Source: Corythucha ciliata | Lineage: Eukaryota > Arthropoda > Insecta > Hemiptera > Tingidae | Direction of reading: 5' to 3' | Assembly: GCA_038030265.1 (NCBI GenBank) | Contig: CM075937.1 | Location: forward strand, 29,306,198 to 29,370,197 | Length of the DNA: 64,000 nucleotides | In this document: positions 10,446 to 20,990 of the stretch, in pieces | Numbering within the stretch: position 1 is the first letter of the stretch | How the letters are laid out: each line of letters begins with the position of its first letter | The notes under the pieces: generated by a model | Databases searched by the model: none | What the model was told of the DNA's origin: nothing | The model's input: the letters and a program-made list of their open reading frames with translations, nothing else | Translations under genes and position numbers: made by a program

Positions 10446-11917
10446 CGAAGAAACCTCTCGGTTTCTTCTCTGGAAAATTGTCTGAAGCTGAAAAACGCTA
10501 TTCGACATACGACCGAGAACTATTAGCAGTCTACTCCACAATCAAGCATTTTAGATTTTTGTTGGAGGGTCAAAATTTCTGTATTTATACGGACCATAAG
10601 CCACTAATGTATGCTTTCCAGCAAAAACCCGAAAAAGCGTCCCCTCGCCAACTTCGACACTTAGAATTCATTTCACAGTTTTCTACAGAAATTAAACATT
10701 TACCATTGAAGAGATTCAAATTCCTTCGGCAATTGATTTTGATGCCATGAGTCGTCAACAGGACGAAGATCATGAAGTTCAAAAACGAATAAACGAATTC
10801 CCTTCTCACTTCTCAAAATTCATTCCGGTCGCTGCCAATCATCCTGTCATTTGTGACACAACAACCGGAAATATCAGACCTTTCGTTCCCACAACCCTTC
10901 GACGTCAAGTCTTTGACGAAATTCACGCACCTATACTCATCCTGGCATTGGCAATACTGTAAAAGAAGTTTGTCTACGTTACTTTTGGCCTAGTATGCGA
11001 AAAGATTGTACACAATGGGAGCGAACATGCCTCCAATGTCAACGTTTCAAAATTCACAAGAACACAGTGAGTCCCCGCTCATTTTTCCCTGCAGCTAATG
11101 AACGTTTCGGCCCCTTCCACCATCTAACGGTTTCAACTACTTTTTACATGCATTTACAGATTCGCCCGTTGGCCCGAAGCGTTCGCGATCAAAGATTCAA
11201 CAGCTGAAACCATCGCGTCAACTTTTGTGAGCGGGTGGATTTCCCGTTTTAGGGTTCCGAACAACATCACCACGGACCAGGGACGTCAATTCGAGTCAAA
11301 ACTTTTTCGAGAACTACTCAAAATCCTCGGAATAAGTCGTATTCATACTACTAGCTACCACCCACAAAGATTCAGGCGTCTCTGCAACCGATCTTGTCTA
11401 TGGTCAACCATCGCATCTTCCTGCAGATTTTTTTACCAAACCCTCCTGTTTTTCTAAAGGAGCTGGTTTTACTGAAATCGTAAAGAAATTTCAAACAACT
11501 ATGCAGAACCTTCCAACGTAACCAATTTCAGACCATGCGACCAAACCGTATGTATACACGCCACCATCACTGCAATCGGCGACACAAGTATTTTTACGTC
11601 GCGAAGGCGTGAGACCACCTTTGCAACCACCTTATGACGGTCCCTTTCTTGTATTAAAAAAAAAAAATGACAAGTTTTACACCCTACAAATTAAAGGACA
11701 ACCTAAAACAATTTCAATCGACCGATTAAAACCCGCACATGTCGACAAAACCCAAGCTGGAGATGATTCCAGCTTACCAACTATGACTCTACGTCTTCAG
11801 CGGTCTATTCTTCGAACGTCACCGACAAAACCGTCAAGTCTAGAACGTCCAAATCGATCTGTGAAATTCGCAGAAGAAATTACAACTGCTATCATCAGGA
11901 GGGGGAGTGTTGTGGCG
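10446..11917 (+). pseudogene. Ty3/gypsy-type pol fragment: RNase H and integrase
   Basis: The order is that of a Ty3/gypsy pol. RNase H: KKPLGFFSGKLSEAEKRYST, YDRELLAVYSTIKHFRFLLE and TDHKPLMYAF (10446-10740). The integrase zinc-binding region runs 10860-11060, with VFDEIHAP, YFWPSMRKDC and CLQCQRFK. The core follows with [18 protein letters not shown] and TSYHPQ (11240-11365). A C-terminal chromatin/DNA-binding part contains YDGPFLVL and ISIDRLKPAHV (11609-11745). Stops and frame shifts break it near 10750, 10962, 11207 and 11370. The protease and most RT are missing, as is the core between HPQ and the tail. LTRs were not found; the TTCCGACACA word at about 11925 and its inverse at 10430 are unexplained. 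Confidence 0.85.
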
Positions 11918-12002
11918 TAAACAATTCCGACACATGTTTACAAAAAAATAAAATATATATTTTTTTTCTTGTTGTCAATTTTTTTCGACCGATCCTGCCG
12001 GC

Positions 12003-12397
12003 GTTTTTGTTTTCAGCGACGTTTCGTCGAGGGATCCTCGACGTCCTCAGGCGTCTTCTTTTTGTTTAGCTTTTGTTTCTATTGACATGTGGTTTCATAT
12101 TTTTTCAATTTTGAAGGTTTTTTAAGGTGTATCTGAGGTGATGATAGGTGTGTAAATCTTGGATAGGTTGTCTAAGTCTCTTTCGTGGTTCATCGTGTTG
12201 TGTTTTCTAATTTCTACCATTTCTAGAAATTTTCTGTTGTGCGTGTTGATTTCTTGGTGTAAAATTTTTGGGTTGTTTAGATCTAGTTTATTTTTTAAAT
12301 TATTTTTAAAAATTCCATTTCTTGACCTTGAAATAATCAGAGACAACGATGGACTTTCTTTCTGTTTCTTCGTTGGAAGTTTCTTCGTGGGAAACAT
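12003..12397 (-). pseudogene. Penelope-like element (family P1) 3' end: GIY-YIG C terminus and UTR
   Basis: The minus frame ends with FLEMVEIRKHNTMNHERDLD and LSKIYTPIIT, the tail that follows the GIY-YIG endonuclease in Penelope-like proteins. The downstream UTR (12120-11950) is nearly identical to the plus-strand copy at 27085-27273 and holds a hammerhead-like core. RT and the GIY-YIG active site are missing. The upstream limit near 12400 is uncertain. Confidence 0.7.
12016..12054 (-). ncRNA. Hammerhead ribozyme signature of PLE family P1
   Basis: CTGAGGA (12050-12044), a perfect 7-bp stem GTCGAGG/CCTCGAC with loop ATC, then GAAACGTC with palindromic ACGT and a GUC cleavage triplet. Helix I looks weak (2 bp). 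The copy at 27195-27236 differs by one stem base (GAC to GAT), which keeps a G-U pair. Confidence 0.6.
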
Positions 12398-12790
12398 GAA
12401 TAGCGTAAATTTTACTTCTCAAATAAATGATAACGCTCGCAAAGGACTATTTCAAGAGTTTCAAGACTGTTTTTCGGATTTAATTAAAGCGTCTCTCATC
12501 CCTTTACTTCCGTCAGTTCCATCATTCTGAAATGTTTTTCCATTCTAAACAACGCCCAAATCCCCCCGTCCCACCATCATAGCAATAATATGAGTTATTA
12601 CGATCGAGTTTAAATAAAATTGTCGATCGTGACTTTGTCTTTGAATTGGGTATTGCGTGTATTTTTGTACCTCGTTGGATATCAGGACTTGCGTGAGATA
12701 AATTAAAGGTTCTCGTTCCACTCATAAACTCATTCTCCATCACTTCCTTTTCTTTAAATGGATTGCATTTGTGAGTCGAGGCGGAAAAAT

Positions 12791-12816
12791 CACTTTAAGG
12801 AGGAATCCTTAAAGTG
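12791..12816. repeat. Perfect short hairpin
   Basis: CACTTTAAGGA and TCCTTAAAGTG flank a GGAA loop, an 11-bp perfect stem. Role unknown. Confidence 0.7.
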
Positions 12817-13170
12817 TGTTTTATTCCACTTGTTTTCTGCCCTTTCGTGATAAAGAAGGCCTTCCAGTGCTATTGAATGTCATAATTCTAAAGACTGAAC
12901 ATCAGGCACCAACAATTTATACCTATAAAATTAACTGAGAGTCCATATATAAAATATGCATTATGCTCAGGGGTGGGCAAAATACTTTGAAAATGTATTT
13001 TAAATACAAAGCCCAAAATACTTTCAAAAATGTATTTTAAATACTGAAATACAAATACTTTTTGAATTGTATTTTGAATAAAATACAAATACAATTTAAA
13101 ATACTTTTCAAAAATTCGATTTCGACGGCAGATAGTGCGACAAACACGAAAAATAAATAATTCAAAAATA

Positions 13171-13308
13171 CCAGGGGCCTTAGTACGAAAGTTCGGGAAA
13201 AAATGCCGCAAGCGGGATCCAAGGACGCCGAATGAGAAGTAACATTATCCCGCCACAGCAACCGCATCACGTGGCATTTTCACACGGGTTCGTACTAAGG
13301 CCCCAGGT
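13171..13308. mobile_element. MITE with GGGGCCTTAGTACGAA termini
   Basis: GGGGCCTTAGTACGAA at 13174-13189 and its exact inverse at 13289-13304 enclose about 100 bp. Non-coding. Confidence 0.75.
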
Positions 13309-13599
13309 CCTTCAATAGACAAGTTGACAAAATGTAGCAGCGCGAAATGGCGCTGCGCTGCGATGCGCAAAGAAAAGTAGGCAAGTTGTCACGAAGTATT
13401 TAGTAACGAACCGGCGAGCACTGGTGGATCGTGAGCTGAAAAGGAGGTGAGGTCACTGGTGGACCTATACACTGAGAGAAAAAAATGCCTTCATCGGGTC
13501 AATATTCGCCCGAGCATCGGGTCAAAATCATAATGCCCGATGATCAGGTTGAAATAGCCTTAAGGTTTTTCACCCGATTACAACAATCGGTTCATGTTC

Positions 13600-13900
13600 A
13601 ACCGATCATCGTGCCAATTCATTAGCCTTTGGATGCACCCGATGAACACTCCTCGGTTTACTTTGGCCTGACCATCGGTCCGAGTTTTAACCCGATGAAC
13701 ATTCCTCGGTTTGATGTTGACTGACCATCGGTCCGAATTCTCACCCGACGCTCATTCCTCAGGTCACTTTGGCCTGATCATCGGTCCGACTTTTCACCTG
13801 ATGGGCAATCTTCGGTTGACTATTGCTTTACCATCGGTCTAAGTGTTCACCCGATGCCTATTCCTCTTCGGATCGTTTTGGCCTGACCATCGGACCAAGG
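13600..13900. repeat. ~53-bp tandem repeat inside E1
   Basis: ACCATCGG-type cores occur at 13671, 13724, 13777, 13830 and 13886, a spacing of 53-56 bp. Each unit carries ACCCGATG, CCTCGG and TTTGGCCTGA. The array is cut by the foldback at 13898 and one more unit appears at about 14360. Confidence 0.8.
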
Positions 13901-14248
13901 TAATTTAGATGATGTTTTTTAGTTGAAACATTCTTATTTTTATTGTTAAAACTGGCCGACTAGTTTCGGGGTATGCATCCCATTATCCATCCATCCACGT
14001 AGAAACAAATCTATGTCACGAGCTAAAATTCACCCAGAAACTTGAGAAACGGCCGCACAAAGAAACTTGTTTCTCAAACTCGGCCGTTTCTCAAGGGTTC
14101 TAGGTAATGTTAGCTCGTGACAATTGTGACGGAGATCTGTTTCCACGTGGACGTCTTGATAATAGGGTCCATTCTCCGAAACTAGTCGGCAAGTGTTAAC
14201 AATAAAAATAAGAATGTTTCAACTAAAAAAAATCATTTAAATTACCTA
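13898..14248. mobile_element. PLE foldback, family P2, copy a
   Basis: Inverted arms AAGGTAATTTAGATGATG... and ...AATCATTTAAATTACCT enclose two inward copies of the segment with CCGAAACTAGTCGGC (minus at about 13955-13970, plus at 14177-14191). The middle is another inverted pair around AGAAACTTGTTTCTC. The arms match those of copy c at 28411-28555. It interrupts the 53-bp array. Confidence 0.7.
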
Positions 14249-14710
14249 AAGTTGATTCCAACATTCAATGAACAAATGATAATTTATTACATCAATATTA
14301 TTTATAATACATATAATATTATTATATCAATGAAAAAAATAAACATTTTAAATTAAACAACATCATTGGTCTGAGTCAGAGTTTTCACTCGATGCACAAT
14401 CTTCGGTGGGCTTTGGCCTGACCGCCGATCTGAAAATGTCAAACATAATTTATTGAAATTATGAAAAATGATATCATGCGATAAACTACTAGTATCAGTA
14501 GAGTAGTACTCACAGATCACAGACCGAACACGTGATGAACGAGAAACGAAGAAGTGGTAAGAAATAGAGGGTCAGATGAAGCTTTCTGGATCCACATACA
14601 CCAACACTCGCGACACTTCAATGCGTTGGGGAAAAAACCGTTACTCGAATCGTGAAGGTTGAGCCCCTCCACTGACCCCCATCGGTTCATAACGAACCTA
14701 GCTGCTTTTC

Positions 14711-15106
14711 TCTTAAGGGTAGATTTTTAAGCGTTTCGTGAATGTTATTAATATTAAGTAATTAAAGATTATTTGAGTACAAACATTCAAGTTTTATTAA
14801 TGGCCGACTAGTTTCGGAGTAGACTGCACTCCATTTTCGAGGCCGAAACAAATCTCTTTGACAAACGTCTCACGCAAAATTCCCAAAAATCCCGGCGAGG
14901 GATGTACAAGGAAACTTGTTTCTGTACAGAAACAAGTTTCCTTGTACATCCGTCGCCGGGATTTTTGGGAATTTTGCGTGAGACGTTTGTCAAAGAGATT
15001 TGTTTCGGCCTCGAAAATGGAGTGCAGTCTACTCCGAAACTAGTCGGCCATTAATAAAACTTGAATGTTTGTACTCAAATAATCTTTAATTTCTTAAGGG
15101 TAGATT
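14711..15106. mobile_element. PLE foldback, family P2, copy b, with 15-bp target duplication
   Basis: A long palindrome (arms from 14760 and to 15091, centre near 14928) is flanked by TCTTAAGGGTAGATT at 14711-14725 and 15092-15106. On the left only, 34 bp (14726-14759) separate duplication and arm. The arms equal the 3' region of the P2 element at 41155-41340, but without its 72-bp intron. Peptides predicted from the two strands are near-identical because the sequence is a palindrome; they are not genes. Confidence 0.8.
15004..15054 (+). ncRNA. Variant hammerhead-like core of PLE family P2
   Basis: GGCC, then CTCGAAAAT in place of CUGANGAU, stem GGAG/CTCC, then GAAACTAGTC with palindromic ACTAGT, closing with GGCC that can pair to the first GGCC. 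The layout is that of a dimer-type hammerhead, but two core positions are altered. An inverse copy lies at 14800-14848. Activity is doubtful. Confidence 0.4.
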
Positions 15107-15294
15107 CGTACGATCCAGAGCTTCCCCATAACCCTTCGAACGAATTAGAAGCGTCAGCGGTTTTTTTTGTCGTTGTTGTTGTTGTTGTTTTTTTTTTTTT
15201 TTTGCATTGGGTGGTGGAAAGTTAGTTCATCGGTTCGTACAAGGAAATTGACCGAAGAAAAACTGAATTGACCCGATGAGATTGTAAATGAATT

Positions 15295-15445
15295 AGGCCC
15301 ATTTTCACTAACAAAATTGATCTCGTTTAAAGTTGATCGTGATTAGTTGCCAATGACGACCCACATGAATTCTGATAATAATTGTTTACATTGTAATCGT
15401 GATTAGTTGTTGATCGTGGTTTAAGAAGTTGGTGAAATCGGGCCT
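15295..15445. mobile_element. MITE, AGGCCCATTTTCAC termini, copy 1
   Basis: Ends AGGCCCATTTTCACTAAC and GTTGGTGAAATCGGGCCT. Near-identical in inverse orientation to 42971-43122, sharing AAAGTTGATCGTGATTAGTT. About 151 bp, non-coding. Confidence 0.8.
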
Positions 15446-16142
15446 TAATATTAATTCACATATTAAATTTAGAACTTCGATCTTCATATGAAAATTGCCC
15501 AGCTAAACGATTAGGTACCTAATAATATTTATTTTCCTGAGCCATTACAACCCTTGCGCTCGTGCTGCTAAACTGTCTCCAAAAAATTAAACACCTCTTT
15601 ACTCCAGGTCACTTATTTCACGTCAGCCCAATTTTTCCAGGCAAAAATCCTCCATCAGGCCGATTACATATAAGGCATTTATTTTTATTTGTTTGAACCC
15701 CCAGGTAATTTTTTTATTACCAGTCTAGGCATCGTGCTGATCTCAATCGAGTCTTCTTTATTTCACTCCATGATTTAACGTTTTCACATGATGTTCGGGC
15801 AAAAGCATCGGGCTATTTACCATCGGTTCTTAGCAAATAAAGTAAACAAACCCATCAGACAGTTTCAGCACGCAAAAAAAAGTGAGCCGAAGAGTTCGTT
15901 CCGTTTCCGCTATAAGGACGGTTCGAACAGACCTGAACATCGGGTCGCAGAAAATTGATCTATTCTTCGAGCGGTTTCTTCATCGCATCAGCCCAAATTC
16001 GGACGATGTCTTAATTCCTCGGGTGGGTTTTGACCCGATGACGCTCTTCGGTTCACTTTCGAAACCATCGGGCCACAGGATTTTTCTCAGTGTATCGGGG
16101 CCCGGGGCGAAAATCTTCGAGAGGCCCCTAAAAGTCTCTAAC

Positions 16143-17100
16143 TACACTGAGAAAAAAAAACACCACCGAACAGCTCACTCTCCACCGAAAAATTCGTTCA
16201 GTTGAGAATTACATTTTTTCGGTGGTTAATCTTCACCGAAGAAGGCAGCCATATTGAAAAATTACCGCCGATGGTTCTGCGGTTCAGCGTTCTGCGGTCG
16301 TATAGCCGAACGTAGGTGAACATTCACCGCAGAAGAAATTACTTCTCCACTGAACTATTTCTTCGGTGGCTTAAAATTCGATGACATGTCGAATAAAATT
16401 TACTGAAGATCGATGACATTATTTCGGTAGTTGTTTTACTGAACGTCGGACGTTCCTTAGCTGAGCATCGGTAAATGACCGGTAAATGCTCAGTGACAAA
16501 TCTCATGTCTAAGGGAACGGGTGACTTCTGCCAGCGACAAGTAGCCCATCGTCGTTGGCTATCCACCGAGTAACCACGCCAAGCGAGCGAGACGAAGGAA
16601 TGAAGCTTCTAGTTCTAACTGAGTTGGGGAGAGGAGAGCACGAGTTCAGTGTGGTGATTGTGTGTGTTGGGTGACCGTAAGAAAGTATCGGTTATTGGCA
16701 AGTACTAAAATTAGTATTTCGATTGGTGTAGTTCGGTGTAATTAATTTTTATCGAGTTTTACGGCGCTTCCTGACTATCATGACGGATGAACTTATTTCA
16801 AGAATATTATAATAGTGATGCTGCATGATTGAATGCGTGTTATTGTGAGCCTAATTTTCAGGTTATGTAATTTATTCCCTTTTACTTGTACATTGTGCTA
16901 TGTATTTTATTCCCTTTTATCGATATAAAGGATAATACAAGCATTTTAAACTGTGTACTATAGTTTGTAGAGCCATGCTTCTCCTTGTTTGACCTTCACT
17001 GTGAAATACAGGCCATTATTCTTCTTTCTACTGACTCATTCCACCCTCGCTGAATTTCGGTGGGTGTTTCCCGCCATACCGAACTTCAACGCTAAACACC
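16143..17100 (+). mobile_element. Element E2, TACACTGAGA terminus with CACCGAA/TTCGGTG words
   Basis: Starts TACACTGAGAAAAAAAAA, the same terminus as E1, 49 bp after E1 ends. The next 250 bp repeat CACCGAA, TTCGGTGG and CACCGCAG, and TTCGGTGGG recurs near 17060. No inverse terminus was found, so the right end is missing or diverged. The Harbinger-like frame at 17110 follows and may belong to it. Confidence 0.5.
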
Positions 17101-17109
17101 GGCGAGCTA

Positions 17110-17450
17110 ATGCTGAATATCACAGAACGTGAGAAACAAGGCATTTGCCCAAATAGACGGGTTGCCGAATTAGAGGAAGATGATTACTTCAGGCTCCTTA
17201 GATTTTCAAAATCAGACTTGGAGCTCTTAAAAAATGCTCTTGGAATTCCAGACGAGATCCACACGAAAATGAAACTATTAGTTCTGCCATTGAAATCGTA
17301 TTAAAATATTTATTCACGAATGAAAGACTCTGTTTAAAAAAAGAACTAAATGACAATTTTGGCAACTGCCCACGATCAACACTGAAATATGTTGGTCTAC
17401 GTTGAGACCCCTTTACTTTTGATGAATATGGGCTCAGTAAGGCCATCATG
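17110..17450 (+). pseudogene. Harbinger-like transposase (DDE_Tnp_4 type), N-terminal fragment
   Basis: The frame contains EEDDYFRLLRFSKSDLELL followed by LGIPDEI, the N-terminal block that precedes the nuclease domain in PIF/Harbinger transposases (consensus FR.LRF...DLE.L...L.IP..I). A shifted frame continues with AIEIVLKYLFTNERLC and LNDNFGNCPRSTL. The catalytic DDE part is absent. The family call rests on this one block, so other DDE families are possible. Confidence 0.5.
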
Positions 17451-17903
17451 GCTTAGCTGATGTTGCCTCCTTTCGAGCAGCTATTCCCCTTTTTTTTGAT
17501 GCGGAATCGTTGTCAACTGCACAGAAGAACAAAATAATAATGCCAAAGTAACTTAAAGTGTTTACATGAACGAACTCTTTGATATTTCTATTTTGAGCTC
17601 CAAAATGTTCTGTAGAAGAACATGAATCTCCTCGAAATCTTCTTTCGTGCCAGATCTATAAATTTCTTACTTTTTCAAAAACAGCTACTACAAAGAATGA
17701 CCTGGTAAATTCATGATTACCTCCGCTTATTTAAGGAATCATCCTTTTTAAATTGTTTCAGCAGGTAGTCCAGATGTTCTTTTAAAGATCTCAATGAGAA
17801 CTCTTTCCCAGTCTCACTGACGACGCCGCTCCTAACTGCTGGCCAAGTCTCGGCAGGATTGTCAAATGGGTTGAGGCCCAAAACTTCCCGCAACAGAACT
17901 AAT

Positions 17904-18037
17904 GTCCGTATTTATGAACGTTCCTTGACATTAAGGAACCCTTGAAATTCATTAAAACAGATGTTTTTATTGTGATTAAACTGTTCTCAATGGTTCCTTG
18001 ACTCGAGGAAGCTTCAAGTAACGTTCATAAATACGGG
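17904..18037. mobile_element. MITE, CCGTATTTATGAACG termini
   Basis: CCGTATTTATGAACGTTCCTTG at the left pairs with AACGTTCATAAATACGGGCC at the right, and AAGGAACC/GGTTCCTT pair inside. About 131 bp. Confidence 0.75.
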
Positions 18038-18319
18038 CCTAAGTCATCGCTCGTCGAAAATCTAAGTTTCTCTTTGTTTGTAGAGGTAGAGGCCTTCGTG
18101 TTTTCCATTTCAAACTCTTTTTCAACGAAAACCAAGACTTTCTGATAAGGTGAACAAGATAACACTACCAAATACCGTTCCGCTATTCAGCCCGTTATTT
18201 CAAGCGAAATAGCGGTCTACGGTATTGAAATAGCGTAAACGCTATTACTGAGCATGCGCTTTCTAATTTTTTAGCGTTACCGTATACGGTGAGTGCAAAA
18301 TCTCACTATTGTAGGCAAA

Positions 18320-20400
18320 TTACCGCTATTTCCACAGTCTATCCGCTAAACAGCGCTTATGCCAAGTTTAAACTGCGAATTTCTCCATTTTAGCCGCGAA
18401 TGAGTGCTTTTTGTCAACTTTAACAGCAAATTAGCGCTTTTCGCCGCAAATTAGCAACTGATTAGCGGGGTAATCCCCCCCCCCATAAAGAAATAAATAT
18501 GCGCTTTCCCCCAACTTTAACCGCTAAGTAGATTTGGTATCCTGTGAATCAGCGATGTTTCTTCAACTTTCCTCGAGTTGGCGTTTTCCACAATTTTAGC
18601 TGCAAATTAGCGATTTTTTCTAGCGGTTTACTCAGTATGAGCTGAAAATTACTCAATTTAGCCGTAAAATTCTCGAAATGTTTACGACAAATTAGCAATT
18701 TTTGTTCACCGTAACCATACACTGCGGAATAGCGATTTCGTCTCAGTTTTAGCTGCGAATTTGCGAGTTTTTCACTCATAGCCCTAAATTAGCGCTTTTT
18801 CTCAATTTTAGCCTCAAAGTCTCCCGAGGAAGCCGCGAAATAACGTATTTCCAATTTTTGACGCAAATTTAAATTTGTCTCACTTTTAGCCGTAAATTAG
18901 CGCTTTTTCGTAATTTTAGCAGTGCAGTAGCTATTTCTAGCCCGTGTATTAGCGATTTTTGTTCATTTTAGCCACCAATTGGCGTTTTCCGATATTTTTA
19001 CTGCAAATCTGGAATTCTTCCATTTTTGACAGTGAATTAGCACATTTTTTGTTTCAATTTAGGCTGAAAATTAACTTTTCTCTTTATTCTAGCCAGAATA
19101 ATTACTGATTTTCTCTATATTAGCCGCAAATTGGCACCGCATTAGTAATTTTTTTCAATTTTAATTATATGTAGAATCGGGCTTCATCTCAGTTCTAGCC
19201 GTGAATCAGTGTTTTTTCTTTTGCTTATAACCATGAATTTGCCGTTTGCCTCAATTTTAGCCACAAAGTTGTTGCCAGAAGGCGGAATTAGAAATTCCAA
19301 CACACTTTATCTGCGATTATTTTCCTCAATTTTAGCCGTGAATTCGCGTTTTTTTCAACTTTAGCTGCTTTGAAGCGTTTCTATAATCTGTGAATTCGCG
19401 AATTACCTTAATTTTTCAGCCACGAATTCGTGATTTCCTCAAATTTTAGCCGGGAATAACACTTTTTCCCATTTTGAGCTGAAAACGAGAGTTTTTATTT
19501 ATTTATGACAGGCTAATTATAGTGAATTTTTCAATATTAGCTGTTTTTTTTTTTACACTTCAGTCCCACGTTGGCATTTTTCCTTCAATTTTTGCTATGG
19601 ATTAGCGTTTCTTGTTTAGTTTTAGCCTCGAACAGAAGCTACGCATTTGCGTTTTGTCAATTTTTCAAGGTTTAGTGACTTTCTGGGTCACGCTCTCTTC
19701 GGTATACAAAATAACGGCCAACGAAAAATCTAGAGATCTCTTTTATAACGACAATGAAAAATTGGGAAAATACGAACTCGCGATCAAACTGACTTTTGTT
19801 GTTTTTTAACGTAATATTTGTTATTTTTAAAAATAAAAATTGAGGTTTGTTAGCTGTTGGCACGCTACAACTTTAACCAATTTTGGCGACGGGTTAGCGC
19901 TTTTAATCAATTTTAGCAGTGCAGTAGGGATTCTTTCGTTTGTTTGGCAAATTTCCTCCATTTTAGCCACGATTTGGCGTTTTCCTCGTTTTCAGCTGCA
20001 GTTTAGCCATTTTTTAGCAGCCAATTAGCACTTTTTTCTCAGTTTGAGTTGAAAATTAGTGTTTTTCTTAAAGTTGGCCCCGCTAATTAATATTTTTGTC
20101 AATTCTAGCCGCGTAGTTTTTTTAGGTTTTAGCCCGCGTGAGCAATTTTTGTCTGATTAGCGCTGTTTCTCAGTTTGAGCCTCGATTCTTTCAGAAGCTA
20201 TACAGATTTTCCCTTTCTCAATTTCAGCCGCGAATTATTGATTTTTCTTCATTTCAGCTGTGAAATAGCGTTTTCTGATAATTTTGCAGCGAATTAGGAC
20301 ATTATCTATTCTCTTTTTGTTTTTTTATTAGTAAGCGATTTTTCGCCATTGAGTTGTGAATTTGCCATTTTGGTACAGTCTAACCTCGAATTAGCGTTGT
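18320..20400 (+). repeat. Degenerate ~35-45-bp satellite, TTTTAGCCGCGAATTAGCG type
   Basis: For about 2 kb, variants of TTTTAGCCGCGAATTAGCG, TTTTTCTCAATTTTAGCC and CAATTTTAGC recur every 35-45 bp with heavy drift. All reading frames here are by-products. The reverse complement of the same satellite is at 32690-33600. Confidence 0.8.
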
Positions 20401-20699
20401 TTTTCGCAATAATTGCCACGAGTTTTTTTAACTTGTAGTGCTTTGTGTACTTGTAGGCTAGGGCTTTGTATGATCCATTTTTGTGCAAAGTTTCCATCCG
20501 CTAGCATCATTTTTGCGGCAGTTGTGCTAACAAGGAATTCGGAACTTCCACCTCCCACCATGACTACCCTTCCCTCTCCACTTTTTCGAAAAAGGGAAAC
20601 GTCAATCGAAGGCTGTTAATACACCGGGTTTTTGTGCCAAATATGGTGTCACTAAGTTAGGTTATACTGGTGAATGGTGGCGAAGAAGTGGAAACTAAA

Positions 20700-20990
20700 G
20701 AATGTTGAAATTAAAAGTATTTGTATTTTCGTTGAGTGTGAAATACAAAATACTTTTGAAAATGTATTTCAAATACAAAGCCCAAAATACTTTCAAAAAT
20801 GTATTTTAAATACAGAAATACAAATACTTTTCCAAAAGTATTTAAATACAATTACAAAAAAAAAATTTCGCTCCGGCAGCTGGCGGTCGGAAAGAGTGCA
20901 TTTCATTTTGTATTCGGATACCCTAAGCCGTCCCAGAAGTAGTAATGTTGAGACCATCATTTGTTTCGTTAATGTTTGACCCTCCCTCGC
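20700..20990. mobile_element. hAT-like subterminal segment and unique part of the 2717-3817 family
   Basis: 20700-20860 repeats GTATTTTAAATAC-like words, as after the terminus at 12968. 20866-20960 is the inverse of 3745-3846 (CCGGCAGCTGGCGGTCGGAA, GGATACCCTAAGCCGTCCC). The piece links the tandem array to the element that broke the Jockey RT. Confidence 0.6.

Larger units (their letters stand above)
13468..16094. mobile_element. Element E1, TACACTGAGA termini with ATCGGG/CCCGAT words
   Basis: Begins TACACTGAGAGAAAAAA and ends in the inverse TTTTTCTCAGTGTA. Both flanks inside are rich in the words CATCGGGT, CCCGATG and CCATCGGTC (13488-13900, 14360-14425, 15790-16080). Two PLE foldbacks and one MITE are nested inside. 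No transposase frame is visible, so it is non-autonomous. The neighbouring element E2 has the same first 10 bases but a different word. Confidence 0.6.

Noticed and set aside
13600..13900. CRISPR-like array because of regular 53-bp spacing
   Set aside because: Units are continuous tandem repeats without unique spacers, in eukaryotic DNA.
14808..15043. Two near-identical 61-residue frames on opposite strands
   Set aside because: They are the two arms of PLE foldback b read in both directions, not a conserved protein pair.
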